A stretch of DNA of 64,000 nucleotides from Carettochelys insculpta (taxonomy: Eukaryota > Chordata > Testudines > Carettochelyidae). The notes beneath the pieces are model-generated. The model saw only the letters and a program-made list of their open reading frames with translations, was not told the DNA's origin and did no database searches. Each line of letters opens with the position of its first letter. The stretch's first letter is position 1. Where the stretch lies: the NCBI RefSeq assembly GCF_033958435.1, contig NC_134138.1, positions 2,492,001 through 2,556,000 on the forward strand, given 5' to 3'. The translations under genes and the position numbers were made by a program. Positions 1 to 12,388 of this stretch are shown piece by piece.

Positions 1-1029
1 AGGCACCCCCGCGATGGGCCCACAGCTCCTCCAGCAGCGTGCAACTGCACAGGGGTGTCGTCACGCAGCAGAGAGGTGACCAGCCAGGCAAGGCCACCAG
101 CCCTCTGTAGGCTGCCCCGCCTCCCCTGGAGCTGGCCTGACCAGCCCCGCAGGGCTCACACACCACTGGGGAGCCCCTCGCTATGGGCTGCCTGTCCCCA
201 CACGCTCTGCCGGCATCGCACCTGCAGGGCGGCCAGGAAACATGTGTGACCCGGCAGGGGCGCTCCACAGTCCTTTCTTCCTGGATTTAGCCACTGCGAG
301 GCGTCTCCTCCCTCGCCCTGCCAGGTGGGACTCCCCGGCGCTGACCCTGGCAGCCCCGGGCTGGGCTGGGCTGGGCTGGGCGAGGGGAGCCCGGCAGCCA
401 CAGCACACCAGGCCTTTGAGGGAGCAGGGGCTCCCCCGCCCCCACGTTAATCCCATTGTTTGGAAAGCAGGCCTCCCCCGCCTCCGCAGCCCTGCTTCTG
501 GCTTGGGCGCTGCGGTTTCCTCCCTTCCCCACCCCCTTCCAAAGCAGCTCCAGCTGTCCGGGGCTCCGATTGGAAGTGCAGGTACGGGGCTGGCTGGCTG
601 CCCGGCTCCCCTGTGTCTGTCTGGTGGAAGAGGAAGCCAGTCCACCTCTGGAATTCTTCACTCTCTCCTCGTTCCTGCTCCCCGGCTCTCTCCTGGGGCC
701 GCGGGGTCAGTCTCTCTCTCTTGCGCGCCTCTCTTTCTTCCCTGGCCCCTATCAGATTACAATGCAGGCAGTGTTCCCTCCAAATCCCCCTCTGCACGTT
801 AACTCGGCTCCTCTGTCTAACTACCAAACCGCCTTCCTGTGCCTCCTGTCTTTCCATCCTGCGCCGCCACCGTCTCACTGACAAATCGCTCCAAGCGAGC
901 GAGGGGGAGCAGCCGGCAGCCACGGAGAGTGGAGGGGAGCCCGGGGTTAGACGGCCGGCACAGGGCCACCCGGCCCTGGCCCCTGCCCGGCCCTCAGCCA
1001 GCTCCGAGGGGGACATCGCAATCTAGAAC

Positions 1030-1140
1030 TCGGAGCCGGACTCCTGGGTTCCTTTCCCAGCTTTGCCACAGACTCTCTGGATGATCTAGTCCGGCCACAT
1101 TGCCCCGTGCCTCAGTTTCCCTCCCTGTACAAAGGGGCCA
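1030..1140 (+). mobile_element. MIR/CORE-SINE-like remnant
   Basis: Contains the order typical of MIR: ACTCCTGGGTTC, then CCCAGCTTTGCCACAGACT, then TGCCTCAGTTTCCCTCCCTG, TACAAAGGGG. Degenerate and without clear flanking repeats. Confidence 0.6.
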
Positions 1141-4100
1141 TACCCACTGGTCTCCAAGGCGGCAGCGTGAAGCAGACCTGGAAAAGGCTGAGCGGAAGGA
1201 GCACGGTTGGGGCTTAGCCCCACGGCAAGTGCTTGGGGGCAGGCTCTGCCCCATTGGCCACCACACTGGAGCCTGCACCAGGAGCGCAGAGGGGGTGCCG
1301 TGCCGAGGTGACCGTGGTGACCACTGTGCAGTGGCTGGGGGCAACAACTGGGCTCCATCCAGAGGAACAATCCCCGCCCCTGCTCCGCTGGCTGGGCAGT
1401 GATGCTGATGCTGGCACGTGAAGAGCTGTGAACACAGGGGACTGGCCCAGCCTGCAGCACTGGGAGCTCAGCGTTCCCAGCTGGGCTCGGCAGAAAGCCC
1501 TACCCCGCACCCCTGCGGGCCAGCAGACCGTTCCCGGACCCCTGGCGGATCGGTGCAGGACGGGCTGGGAAGTAGGACTCTGGACCCCTCTGGGGTGAAG
1601 CAGATCATGGCTATGCCTACGCAGGCCACTGCACCAGCGGTTTCCCTCTGCCCACGCCAGGCAGCCGGCCCCTCCTCTGTGGTGTGATCAGTGTGAGACG
1701 CCCTTCGCCCCAGCCGCAGCCAGGAACAAGCCTCTGGCCAGGCAAGCTGCTCAGGTGCCGTCCTCAGGCCACAGCAGGCTGACAACCCTGGGAGCCGCCT
1801 TCCCCGCTCGCAGAGGGGCAGGGGCAGCAGCTGTGTCCCAAAAGCCCAGCACCGGCCGGCTCTGCAGCAGGCAAGGCGCACGTCCCTCCCTGGCCCTGTG
1901 ACATTACGCGGTCTCAAGGACTGGCTGGCAAGGGGCCCACAGCTCTGACCACCCTGCTGGCCTCCTAGTCTACCCCCAGCATGCCGAGGCCAGGCGCCTG
2001 CCCCGTCAGCCTTCCCAGGCGCACACCAGAGGCTGGGCACCCAGCACGGCAACCTCTCCGTCCCACACAAACCGTCAGGTGCCGCAGCCGCGGCTGGTGC
2101 CTCGCAGGGAACGAGGGGAACAGGGTGATGACCGAGCAGCCTCCCCCACAGATGCCGGAGGTCATGGGACGCCCAGTGCAGGGGCCTGCATCCAGCCACC
2201 AGCCCCCCCAGGAACCGGCCTCGCTCCCCTCTCCCCGCTTGCCAGGTGCAGGGCTGGTGGCGCTGGAGCTCTGCTACAGCTGTGCGAGGGAGGAGCCCCA
2301 GCCTGGCCGCAGAGCAGCACGGGGGGCGTATGCAGCGTCCCTGCACCAGCATGAGCACGGGCAAGGGGGGCTGCTGCCCAAGAGGCCGGGCCGTGGTCGT
2401 ACGCCCCGAGCCCAGCCAGTGCCTCTCCCACCCCAGCCCTGGCCCGGCCTGGAGCGAGGCAGAGCCCTGCTCCCCTGCAGCCCGGCTGGCACACGGCTCT
2501 GCTGGGAACCCTGGGAGGAGGCTGGGGCTGGGGCAGAGGCAGGATTGGCTGGGATTCCCCCAGGCAGCTAATGAAGGAGAAACCTCTCACTTGCATCCTC
2601 TGCGGGCATCCTTGGTGCCCTGCCCCCGCCGCAGCCAGGGCTGATTTATGGAGGGCTGTTTTCTTTAGCAAAGCCGGCTGTCAGCTGCCTTCCTGTCGGT
2701 GCCTTTCGCCTGCACCTGGAAGGGCCGTGGGCTGGGGGCCAGACCCCTCTTCCAACGGGCAGCAGCTTGAGCGAGAGGCAGACACGCACCCTACGGGCAG
2801 CACCCTGAAGTAGGCTCCCCGGCAGGGCTCTGTCCAGGCCAGCGCTGTGGAACCAGATCACCCCTCAAGGGGTGTCAGGAACCCAGCCCTGCCCCACGCA
2901 CAGCCCAGCAAGGACCACTGCGCCAAGGGGGCAGCACCAGATCCTAGCCCGGGGGCAGCTCAGCCACGCCAGCCGGGACGGCCCAGGTCCCCCTTGGAGC
3001 CCCCCCTGCCACACGTGCTGGAGCCTAGGAGCTCCAGTGTGCAGGGCAGGTGGCAGGGCCCCCGAGAACCTGGCTCCTGGGCTGTAGGGCAGCCCCATTC
3101 GCTCCCTGGTGCCCCACTCACTGTCACCCCCAGCAAAGCACCTGAGGCAGCCCCTGCAGAGCCATGAGCCCGGGGAGCCTCTCCCAGCAGGGGCCTGCCT
3201 GTACCCAGCCTCCACCCAGGCCCGCAACTCTGCTGGGCTTCCCGGGCCAGCAGCTGGGCGCAACCTGCCCGCGCCGACTTACGCCCCCAGGGGAAAATTC
3301 CCCTCTCCCCAGCCAAGGTTGCTCGTGGTTTGGCTCCGGCTCCCAGAGCCACCGCTCATGTGGGCAGGTTCCACGCTCCCCCCCCGCACACCCCCAGCCC
3401 TCTGCCTGTCTCACTAGGGCCACAGCGCAGGCGCCCAGGCCGGCGCTCCGTGACTGGCTGTTCACCCCCACCCCAGCCACCCGGGGGGCACTCACCAGGC
3501 GCACACCAGCGAGGGGCAGGGCGCCCGGCGGCAGGAACGGCCCGAGGGAACGCACACCAGTGCCTGAAGCTCAGGCTGCCCCGGAGCGCCCCCCCACGCC
3601 AGCAGCCAGAGGTGGCCGTGGGGGGCACGGCTTTCCCCAGCCCTGCGGGAGGGAGGGTCACTGCTGCAGCCCCCCTCAGCCCATTGCCCAGCCCAAAGCA
3701 GCCGCTGCTCCAAGTGCCTGCATGGCTGGGAGAGACTTTTTGCGGGGGAGCAGCCTGTAGGGCGCTGCCTGGGCCCAGCAATGGGGGGCGGGGGTCACAG
3801 CCCCGGTGGGTTCCTGTTAGTGCCTTCCCTCTGCAGACAGGGGCTCTGTTCTGCTCCGCTGGGGGGGCCGGGGGGGCTCTCCTGTGACCCAGCTCAGAGG
3901 CTCCTGCTGACCCTAGTCCAGGCCAAGGACCTGCCCTTGGCCAGCTGGCTGCAGCGCTGGGGACTCCGGCTGGGGAACGATGGCTCCATGAGCACCGCCC
4001 CGCCAGGCTCCACATGCACCTGCTGTGGGCCCCCCTTCCAGGCAGGGGCAGGAGCACGGGGAACCCAGCCGCAGTCCCAGGGCCCTGCCACTGAGAAACC

Positions 4101-4275
4101 GCCCCCGGCTTCGGGGTCCACATTCCTCCTGCTCAGAAAACAGCCTCTGCTCCAGTCCAGCCCAGCCCACCGGAGCGACTGCCAGCCAGGGCTGCAGCTG
4201 CAGCCTGTGAGCAGGGCCAGGACCCGGGACAAGGGGAAAGCAAGTGCTAGGCCCAGAGACCACGCCGGGGGGAAG

Positions 4276-4492
4276 GCCCGAGTCAGAGCCCCCACTACCC
4301 AGCCCTGCCCCCGGGCCCGAGTCAGAGCCCCCGCTACGCAGCCCTGCCCCCAGGCCTGACACACAGCACCCGCCACCCAGCCCTGCCCCCGAGGCCCGAG
4401 TCAGAGCCCCCGCTACGCAGCCCTGCCCCCCAGGCCTGACACACAGCACCCGCTACCCAGCCCCGCCCCCCGGGCCCGAGTCACAGCACCCG
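4276..4492. repeat. GC-rich minisatellite, about 6 units
   Basis: Alternating units of about 38-40 bp: a CCCGAGTCAGAGCCCCC type and a CTGACACACAGCACCCGC type, each followed by TACCCAGCCCTGCCCCC or a close variant. It abuts a degraded CR1 copy beginning near 4,510. Confidence 0.85.
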
Positions 4493-4509
4493 CCTGCTGC
4501 TGTACATTC

Positions 4510-5600
4510 AACAGGTATTTTCAGATGACTCCAACAACTCCCCATTGTCTTGTATGGAAAACACGATCCAGCTTCCCAATGTACGTTGCTCTGCATTACT
4601 CAACTCTAAACTTCATCTGCCCTGGTGGCGGCCAGCTGCCCAGCTGTGTGAGATTCTGACTCCTCTGTAAACGCTCAAGCTCTGCTTGAGACTTGACGCT
4701 CTCGCCTACTTTTTGCTGCTGGCAAACGTTGCCACCTCGCTATTCACTCCCTTCTCTGATGGTCTCTCACTGCGTTGAGCAGCTCTGCTCCCAGGACAGC
4801 CTCTCTCCAGTGCAAGACCTGAGCATTTCATCCTACCCTTTGCTTCTGCCTTTGAACCAGGAGTGGCCTTTCCCTCTCCCCGCAGGACGGCTTCCTCTGA
4901 TTAAGAGCCTCTGGTGAGGGACCTGTCAAAAGATTTCTGGAAACCTAAGTATGCAATTCATCCACTGGACTCCCCTTGTCCACAGGCTTGTTGACTCCCC
5001 CAAAGAATTCCAGTAGCTTGGTGAGGCGTGATTTCCCTTTACAGAAACTCTGCTGGCTCATTCCCAGCAAATTACGTGCATCTGTGTTACTCATCATTCT
5101 GTTCTTTATTACAGTTTCAACCCATTTGCCCAGTACAGGAGCGTGAGCACGACGGTAATTGCCAGGATTGCCTCTGGAGCCTTTTTTAAACACAGGTGTG
5201 GCATTAGCCTTCCAGTTATACGATACAGAAGCAGATTGAAATGACAGGCCGCAGTTACTAGTTCTGCCGTTTCACAGAACTCTCAAGTGGTGTCCTGTGG
5301 TCCTGGCAATTGATAACGAGTACTACATTTGTTCCAAAACGTCCTTTGCTCACACCTTAATGTGGGAAAACACCTCAGATTTGCCACTGAAAAAGAACGG
5401 CTTGGATACAGGGAGATCTCCGCTATGCTCTGCAGGGAAGACTGATGCAAAGATCATTTGGCTTCTCTGCAAAAGCCCCATCTGCCTTGACTGTCCAGTG
5501 GCCCCACGGATTGTTTGGCAGGCTTCCTGCTTCTGAGCTCCTTCAAATACCTTTGAGGTTAATGTGTGTGCCCTTAGTTAGTTACTGTTCAAATTCCTCC
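4510..5600 (-). mobile_element. CR1 LINE fragment (family B), degraded reverse transcriptase
   Basis: On the minus strand 5,193-4,945 reads an RT N-terminal block (GNYRRAHAPVLGKWVE, then SQQSFCKGKSRLTKLLEFF and VNKPVDKG), homologous to the intact copy at 52,764-54,189 ([19 protein letters not shown]). Further 3' in the element (about 4,690-4,560) the KWQMKFN-type segment survives only as DNA similarity. There are multiple stops and indels; both ends are truncated. Confidence 0.85.
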
Positions 5601-5839
5601 TTGGCTGGCTGGCCTGCCTGATACTTTTACACCTAACCAGAGTTCATGTTCCTATGTTTCTTAGTGGATCTGACTTGTAACTTCAAAAGGCTGCCTCTGC
5701 CACCGGCTGCCTCTCCAGTCAGCCATGGTGAGGGTTTCTGGGACTCTCACTGCTTTTCTAAAATCGGGGCTATGCAGTAGAACCCTGAGATATGCGCACT
5801 CAAGCTGTGCGAACCTCAGGTTAACGTGACTCGGCGTGG

Positions 5840-5963
5840 CGGGGAGCTGGCGCCTGGCTGCCCACCACTCAGAGGAGCTGGGAAACTGACCAGTGCAGCA
5901 GAACTGGTCAGTTTCCTGGCTCCTGTGAGTGGCGGGCAGCCAGGACCCTGGCGCCAGCTCCCC
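5840..5963. repeat. Imperfect palindrome (foldback), 55-60 bp arms
   Basis: GGGGAGCTGGCGCC at 5,841 pairs with GGCGCCAGCTCCCC ending at 5,963, and GGAAACTGACCAGT pairs with ACTGGTCAGTTTCC at 5,903. The loop is about 8 bp. It looks like the core of a short MITE-like element, since flanking DNA (ccctgagatatgcgcactc) resembles dispersed turtle repeats from memory. Confidence 0.7.
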
Positions 5964-6684
5964 ACCACTCACAGGACTAGGGAAATCGCTCCTGTCGGGG
6001 GCAGCCCGACTCTCGCTGCCCCTAACAGGAGCGTTTAGCTGCAGCCTCGGGTGGAATTTTTAACCGTCTCCAGGCAGTTTGCAGCATTTCACCTGCTGGC
6101 ACCCTCCCTTGCATTTCACTCCCCATTCTTCACTCAAATGCTACTGCAGTGAGGTCGCTTGCCCATCAGAGACACCTTGGGACCCCCCCAGGCGGACTGG
6201 GACCCTGCCCGGCTACTCTGATGGGTGAGAAGACTGCTGGGATGAATCGACCCCTGAGCAGCAGCTCGCTTGTGCCTACGCCAGACTGGGCCAAACCCGC
6301 TGGGAGCCTCGGCTAAGGCTGGCGTTTTAAAGCAGTACAACTGCTCAGGGCCCCCAGTCCACAGGTCCAGGCAGTCAGGACAGGGAGATGCCATTCGTTG
6401 TGTGTACCTAGGTCCCATTCAAAGCTGGGCAGCACCTGAATCTCCTGGGTGGCTGCTCAAGTGCTGAGCTCAGGGGAACACTGCCCTGCCACGGGTGGAT
6501 GTACAGGAAACAAGGCAACCCTCCCGCAGCCCAGGTCCCCGGGACACACCAGACGACACTTCCAGCCTGTAAGAGCCAACACACACAAAGCAGCTCCTAA
6601 AACCTACACCTGCTCACTTACCTATGGACACATGTATGTCCCACCACAACCTGCTTACGGGAGGGCTACGCAGCAATCCTCGAC

Positions 6685-6760
6685 TGACTGATGGGAAACT
6701 GAGGCACGGCGAGGCCAAGTCCTGAGTTTTGACACAAGGGACAGCGCGACTTTAGAACTG
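6685..6760 (-). mobile_element. MIR-like remnant
   Basis: GGGAAACTGAGGCACGGCGA is the reverse complement of the MIR core, followed by degraded sequence. Short and old. Confidence 0.5.
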
Positions 6761-7077
6761 TGACCCAGAGCCCGCCCCAGCACTACGAGGAAAACTTTGG
6801 GGGCTAGGAGCAACAGACCTTCCCGGGCTCACTGCTCTGTCACGGTGCTTGGTTCCCCCCCACCCCACTGGGAAGGGTTCATTTCAAACAGGGCCAGCAA
6901 AGGTTTGGCCAGTCCAACCTTACCGCCATGCCGCTGGGAGAAGCAGGGTGTTCACATGGGGGGCCCAGGTGATGGACCCGTTTCTCTCTGGAATACACAT
7001 TTAGGCCAGGGCTTCAGGTGCCTGTTTCTTTCGTGTGAAGCAGCAAATCGAGCAGGGCCTGGGCAGCCAAGGCTGGG

Positions 7078-7545
7078 TGTCACAGAGCAGGGGGTCCCCA
7101 GGCGCTGCCCCACAGCCACAGGCAAACGTGATTCTCCGCAGGGAGAACAGGAGGTTATTAGACGACAGGACCCGGCGCAGAACAGCCTGATCAGCTCAGA
7201 AACCAGAAGCCGTCAGTACCATCCATCTTGGGTAGGGGCTCCTAAGGGGTCCTGAGCCGGGCCCTTGCCCCACTTCCTCCCTCTCCAGCCATGCTAAACT
7301 GCCCCTCCCCGCAGCTCAGGTCCAAGTCAAACCCGCCAGGCCCCTCCTCCCATCTTTGTTCTGTTTCCCGGGGAATAAAGGCATCCCCTCGTTGCCTGGG
7401 TTACAAAGGCCATGAAGTCATCACACCCAAACACCCCTCAACACCATGCCCTGATGCTGTGCCTAGGGAAACGGAGGCACCCACCTTGGGTTACTGCAGG
7501 ACAGTAGGAAACACATGCAGCCTAACCAGGGGAATAAAACCATCC
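7078..7545 (-). mobile_element. LTR-like dispersed repeat, copy 1
   Basis: Shares about 470 bp of collinear similarity with 21,914-22,410, including GCAGGGAGAACAGG, the ggtcctgagccgggccc block and ATGCTGTGCCTAGGGAAAC. It begins TGTCAC and has a reversed polyadenylation-like TTATTAG block close to that end, the same layout as the solo LTR at 63,467-63,885. Flanks of the two copies differ, so they are independent insertions, not a local duplication. The far boundary is uncertain. Confidence 0.55.
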
Positions 7546-8689
7546 CACACCTCACATCCTCACACAGGGCCTTTGAAGGGCTTTGGAGCGTCTTCCTGCT
7601 GAGTCCCCCGCCATGGCAACCCTTGGAACCGCCACACCAGCAGGCTGAGCCAAGCCAGTCCCGCGCAGGGCAGCCTGGCTCCTGGCGGGTGCCCGTGTGG
7701 CAGAGGGCTGTTCCCGAGAGGAACGAACCCCTGCCGGCGCTGCCTCATCCTCCACCCAGAAGCACTTTCCAGCCCTGGCGTCCTCACCTGGCTGAGACGC
7801 TGCCGCCGGAGCCCGGGAGACCAGCAGACTGGTGGTTACAACCCAGCAGGAGCCTCGTGCTCCTTCTGTGGGGCAGGGAGTTGCGCTGGGGAGCGGCTCC
7901 GAGCAGCCCGGACCCCATTGGTCACCACTGCTGAGCTTCCAAGGAAAACCGGCGGGCAGGCAGGCCGGGTGCAGGTGGCTAAGGCTCACTCCAGACATGG
8001 GCTGAGTGCCCTGCACACCTGCTCTCTGAACAGAGGCCTCTCTTCTGCCTGAGAGGCGCCTGGGGCTGTGGGGCGCGGCGGTCCATTGACACATGGCTAG
8101 GGGAAGCAACCCCAGCTGAGGAACTCTGGCCTTTCCCGCTCCTCCAAACAACTGGCTGGCTACAGGCGCTGCTGGTCGGAAAGGGCCTCCCAGCACCCCT
8201 GGGCCCCGGGAGAGGGGTTCGCCCCCCACCCCTCCAAAGAGCCAGGGCTGACTCTCGTCCAGCCCTTTGGCCGTGTTCCCCAGCCCCTGGCCAGGCCTGA
8301 GAGGCACCAGCTGCAGAAGAGTGGGAACAGGCCAGTCCCTCTCCCGCCAAAATGGATCAGGCCGAGTCAACGTCGCCGTGTTACAGCCCAGCCCCTAACT
8401 CCACTGCCAGCGCATGGAACGCCCTGGGCGAGAGGCGAGCAGGCAGACCAAGGAGCTCGCAGAACGGCCCGGCACAGCACAGCACAGCACAGCAGAAGTG
8501 CACGCCCTGGGAAGAGGCTGAGCCGGCGCAGCCCAGCCAAGGAAGGCAGGCAGGGCCGCACGGACAGAGACATGAGTGGGGAGGCTGAGGGGCCTTGTGG
8601 GCTCAGCAGCAGGGTGGCTGGCAGGGCCCATTCCGATTCCAGTCGTGGCCTGCCCGCGTCTCCGAGAGCCTTTGTAAAGCCCAGCCCCT

Positions 8690-8805
8690 GCTCCCCGGGC
8701 CGTTCTCCTGGCCTGGCTCAGAGGGGAAAGGGAGCTCAGGCCAAAGCGACTTGCCCAGGCCACAAAGCAGTCAGTCAGCACAGGGACAAATCGCACTCGG
8801 CTGCT
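8690..8805 (-). mobile_element. MIR-like remnant
   Basis: AAAGCGACTTGCCCAGGCCA followed by CAAAGCAGTCAGT matches the reverse strand of the MIR body (gtgacttgcccaaggtcacacagc type). Degraded. Confidence 0.45.
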
Positions 8806-8837
8806 GACCAGAGGAAAAAGGACACTAGAGCGGGGCA

Positions 8838-9800
8838 GGACTCGAGAGGTCATCGACTGCAGTCCCCTGCCCTCATGGCAGGGCCGGGTGCCGTCGAGAC
8901 CATCCCTGACAGATCAATCTAACCTCCTCCAGCAATGGAGATCCCACCACCTCTCCAGGCAACTTAATCCTGGGCTTAACCACCCTGACAGTGAAGTTTG
9001 TTCCTAATGTCCTGTCCTGTCCTCGGAGGCCAAGGAGAACATTTCTTCTCCCTCCTCCTTGTAACCCTCTTTGAGGTACTTCAAAACCGCTGTCATGTCC
9101 CCCCTCAGCCGCCTCTTCTCTAAACTAAACGAGCCCAGGTCTTCCCATCTCCCCCCAGACCTCACGTTCTCTACATTTTCAGTCATTTCAGTTGCTCCTC
9201 TCTGGACCTTCTCCAATTTCTCCGAATGCCTCTTGAACTGCGGTGCCCAGAACTGGACACAAGACTCCAGCTGCGGCCTAACGAGCGCCGAGTGGAGCGG
9301 AAGAATGACTGCTCGTGTCTTGCTCTCAACACTCCTGTTACTACAGCCCACAGCCATGTTAGCTTTTCTTGCAACAGCGTCACACTGCTGACTCACGTTT
9401 AGCTGGTGGCCCACGATGACCCCTAGGTCCCTTCCCACAGCTCTCCTTCCTAGCCAGCTGCTTCCCGTTCTGTAGGTGTGAAAGTGATGGGCCCTCTCTA
9501 AGGGGAGCACTTCGCATTTGTCCTCACTGCACTTCAGCCTGTTCACCTCAGACCAGTTCTCCAGCTTGTCCAGCTCGTCCTGAATTCTGACCCTCTCCTC
9601 CGCAGCTGCTGTAACCCCCCGCCCTGGCTGGGTCCCGTCTGCAGACTCGGTCAGCGCACTCTCTGGGCCATTACCTAATCGCTGGTGAAGATCCTGAATG
9701 GAACTGGCCCCTTGGCAGCCCCACGAGCTCTGCCCTCCCAGCCTGACTGTGCGCCTTCGAGAATCACTCGCAGAACGGTTATCCAGCCGGCAAGGTTCCA
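8838..9800 (-). mobile_element. CR1 LINE 3' part (family A), RT remnant
   Basis: The minus strand carries an open frame (9,546-9,004) with the CR1 blocks KCEVLPLERAHHFHTYR, RDLGVIV, NVSQQCDAVA, LVRPQLESCVQFWAPQF and [11 protein letters not shown]. Upstream DNA to about 9,800 still matches the preceding RT region. It ends at a short CR1 3' end near 8,838. 5'-truncated. Confidence 0.9.
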
Positions 9801-11426
9801 GCGCGCGGCCCTCCTGTGCTGTCCAGAAGGCGGCCCGGCAGCCAGCCGCGGAAAGCGGGCTCTCCGTGCTGGTGGGGACGGACCAGCTTTCCCCTGAAAT
9901 CCAGGGCCTGACCGTCGCCCTCCTCCGCCGCGCCGAGCCAGGCGTAATGGAAACAACGGCTGGGCCAGAGATGCCTGGCGGGGGCAGAGGAAAGAGACAA
10001 GACAGACCTGTGCCGGGGCAGCTGGACAGAAAGGGGGTGCGGGCAGAACCCCCTCACTCCCTCCAGGCAGAGGGGAGGAGGGGCTGCGTGAGACGGGAAC
10101 TGGCCCCTTCCCGCCTAGGTGAGAGGGCGAAGCAGCGGCGGGGGCTGTGAGTGCTTTTCAAGATGCTGCTGGAATCAGATCAGCCACTTCCCCGCACAAA
10201 GACGACTTGCTCTGGAGTCCAGGGAACATGAGAAAGCACCCGCCCCCCCCATCCTGTGCCAAAGAGCAGCTGGGGTCGGGCCCCCCAGGGCCGGGGGGCG
10301 CTTAGGGAGCAGGGGCTGCAGCCAGCCCTTCAGGCAGCTGTCAGTGCAGTAGCCAGCAGCCGCCTGGCTGGAGAGCAAAGCAAAGCGCAGCTGCCGGAGC
10401 AGAGGCTCCGCGCGCTCTCAAGTTACAGCCCAGCCCCAGCACGCCGGCCGGCCGGAGAGCTACTGCCGCTACCGCGGGGGCTGGAACGCCGAGCGCACAG
10501 CCAGCAGGAGAAGCCAATTCAGCAGCCGTGACCCCGGCAGCCGCACGCAGAGCCCAGACACGGGGCTGGCGACGCGACGGGTGCGTGAGGGTCGCACCCC
10601 GACCCAGGGCAGCGGGATGTTCCAGAGCACAGCCCGGCACTGCGCTCGGCCAGAGTCGCGGGCAGGACCCCCGGCCCGGACTTCCCCCGCGCTCAAGCAG
10701 CGACCAGGGACAGACTCCCAGGGCTACCCCCCAGTGCCCAAAGTGCTTCGAGGGCTCCCGGCACTGCATTTCCACCACGATCCCACCGGGAAGCCCGGCT
10801 GGGCCTGCTCCTCACTGAACAGAGGCCAGTCTGCCCCCAGGGCTGGGCGGGAGCTAACGTCCCTGTGCCCCCCAACAGCAGCTCAGGACCCAGGAGCTAA
10901 GCTGCTGCTAAGCAGGCCCCTCCCGTAACTGAGCCCCCAGACACACAGGTGGAACCCCACTGGGTCACAGGCCTTGGGGCTGAGCTCCCTGCTCACCCAT
11001 CCACCCACTACCCCACTTCCAGGAGAGGGGCCTGCACAGAGCCGCAGCACCGGGGTGGGGGCGGGGGCAGGTGCCTGAGCCTTTCCTGTAGCCGAGCTAG
11101 GGCTGCTGAATTCCCACCACAAATGCAGCGCAGCCAAGGAGCTGTTTTCCTTTCTGGGGAAATAAATCTTCCCTCATCTCTCTTCAGTGCAGCTCAGCTG
11201 AGGAGCCAAGCTCCGTAACCCCAGCCCCGCTTCCCAGAAAAATAAAATACTTCATGCTGGGATTAAATTAAAACCAATGGCGGAGCAGCAGCAGCAGCCG
11301 GCACAGGACAGAATGACGTGGGGTTTAAAAGCAGCAGTGAGTTCGGGTGCCAAGGCATTCCTGAGCGCGGCTAGGCATGAGCGAACACCGGTCTCTGCCA
11401 GCCCCGGCTGCTGGGCTGCCAGGGGG

Positions 11427-11745
11427 GTTAAGCACACACACCCCTCTGCCCGCCACGGCCGCTGGGGGTGGCACACACACACCCCTCTGCCCGGCACAGC
11501 CGCTGGGGTGGACGTACGCACACACGTCCCTCTGCCCGCCATGGCCGCTGGGGGGGCACCCCCCCCCCGCCCGCCACGGCCGCTGGGGGGGGCACACACT
11601 CACCCCTCTGCCCGGCACAGCCGCTGGGGTGGACGTACGCACACACGTCCTTCTGCCTGCCACAGCTGCTGGGGGTGGGGCGCACACACACGCCCCTCTG
11701 CTCCGCACGGCCGCTGGGGGGGGGCACACACACATGGGGGGGCGT
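11427..11745. repeat. GC-rich minisatellite with higher-order structure
   Basis: Tandem copies of a unit of about 45-60 bp built from a cacacaCCCCTCTGCCC block and a CACGGCCGCTGGGG block. Alternate units carry a GGTGGACGTACGCAC insert that recurs about 125 bp apart (near 11,508 and 11,630), so a two-unit or larger period seems to be duplicated. G- and C-runs of seven to nine bases interrupt it. Confidence 0.85.
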
Positions 11746-12388
11746 GCAGTGCACACATCCGGGGGCAGGCCACAGATCTCTGTCCCTCCATCCCAGTAAG
11801 TACCGCTAGGCGCTCACGTTCACCTGCGAGGCCCTGTCCTGCCTCCAGCCCTCTCTGTGCCCGGCCGGACGAGCATGGAGTGGGCCGGGTGGCTCCATCA
11901 GCGCCCCAGCGATGCTGGAGAACGTGGAGATTCCAACCCTGGAGGCTCCATCCCTCCCCTCCTGCCCCTCAGCTGGGACTCCCAGGTCCCCTCCAGTCGC
12001 TGGCTGGGCCCCCCATCAGTCCCTCCCAGCCACTCCTGCTGCCATCCTCCCCCTGGGCTGGGCCCCTCTCCCCTGCCCCAATTCTGTGCTCCCCAGACTG
12101 CCTGCTCCCCCCCAGCTCACTTGCGATGCCAATCAAGGGCAGACCAAACACGGCCCCACACACCGCTCAGCCCGAGAGGACACGCTGCCCCTTAGCCAGC
12201 TTCCTAGTCGCGCGACCGTGGCCGGAAAGCCAGGCAAAACCTCCCCTCGAAGCCAGAGCCAGGCCAGCCCTCTCGATCTCAGGGGAGGGGCCCCGCGGCA
12301 GGAGGCGGAACAGCTCATGCCCCGGGGGAGAACCCTCCCAGACCGTATTACAGCAGTGATACAGCAGAGATCAGGGTGGGCTGCGCTG

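Noticed and set aside
1468..2364. A 298-codon minus-strand frame and many similar 100-200 codon frames in 1-30 kb
   Set aside because: They overlap equally long frames on the other strand, are Ala/Gly/Pro/Arg-rich and lack any domain. GC-rich DNA has few stop codons.
8470..8492. CAGCA repeat as a possible microsatellite of note
   Set aside because: Only about four units; too short to call.
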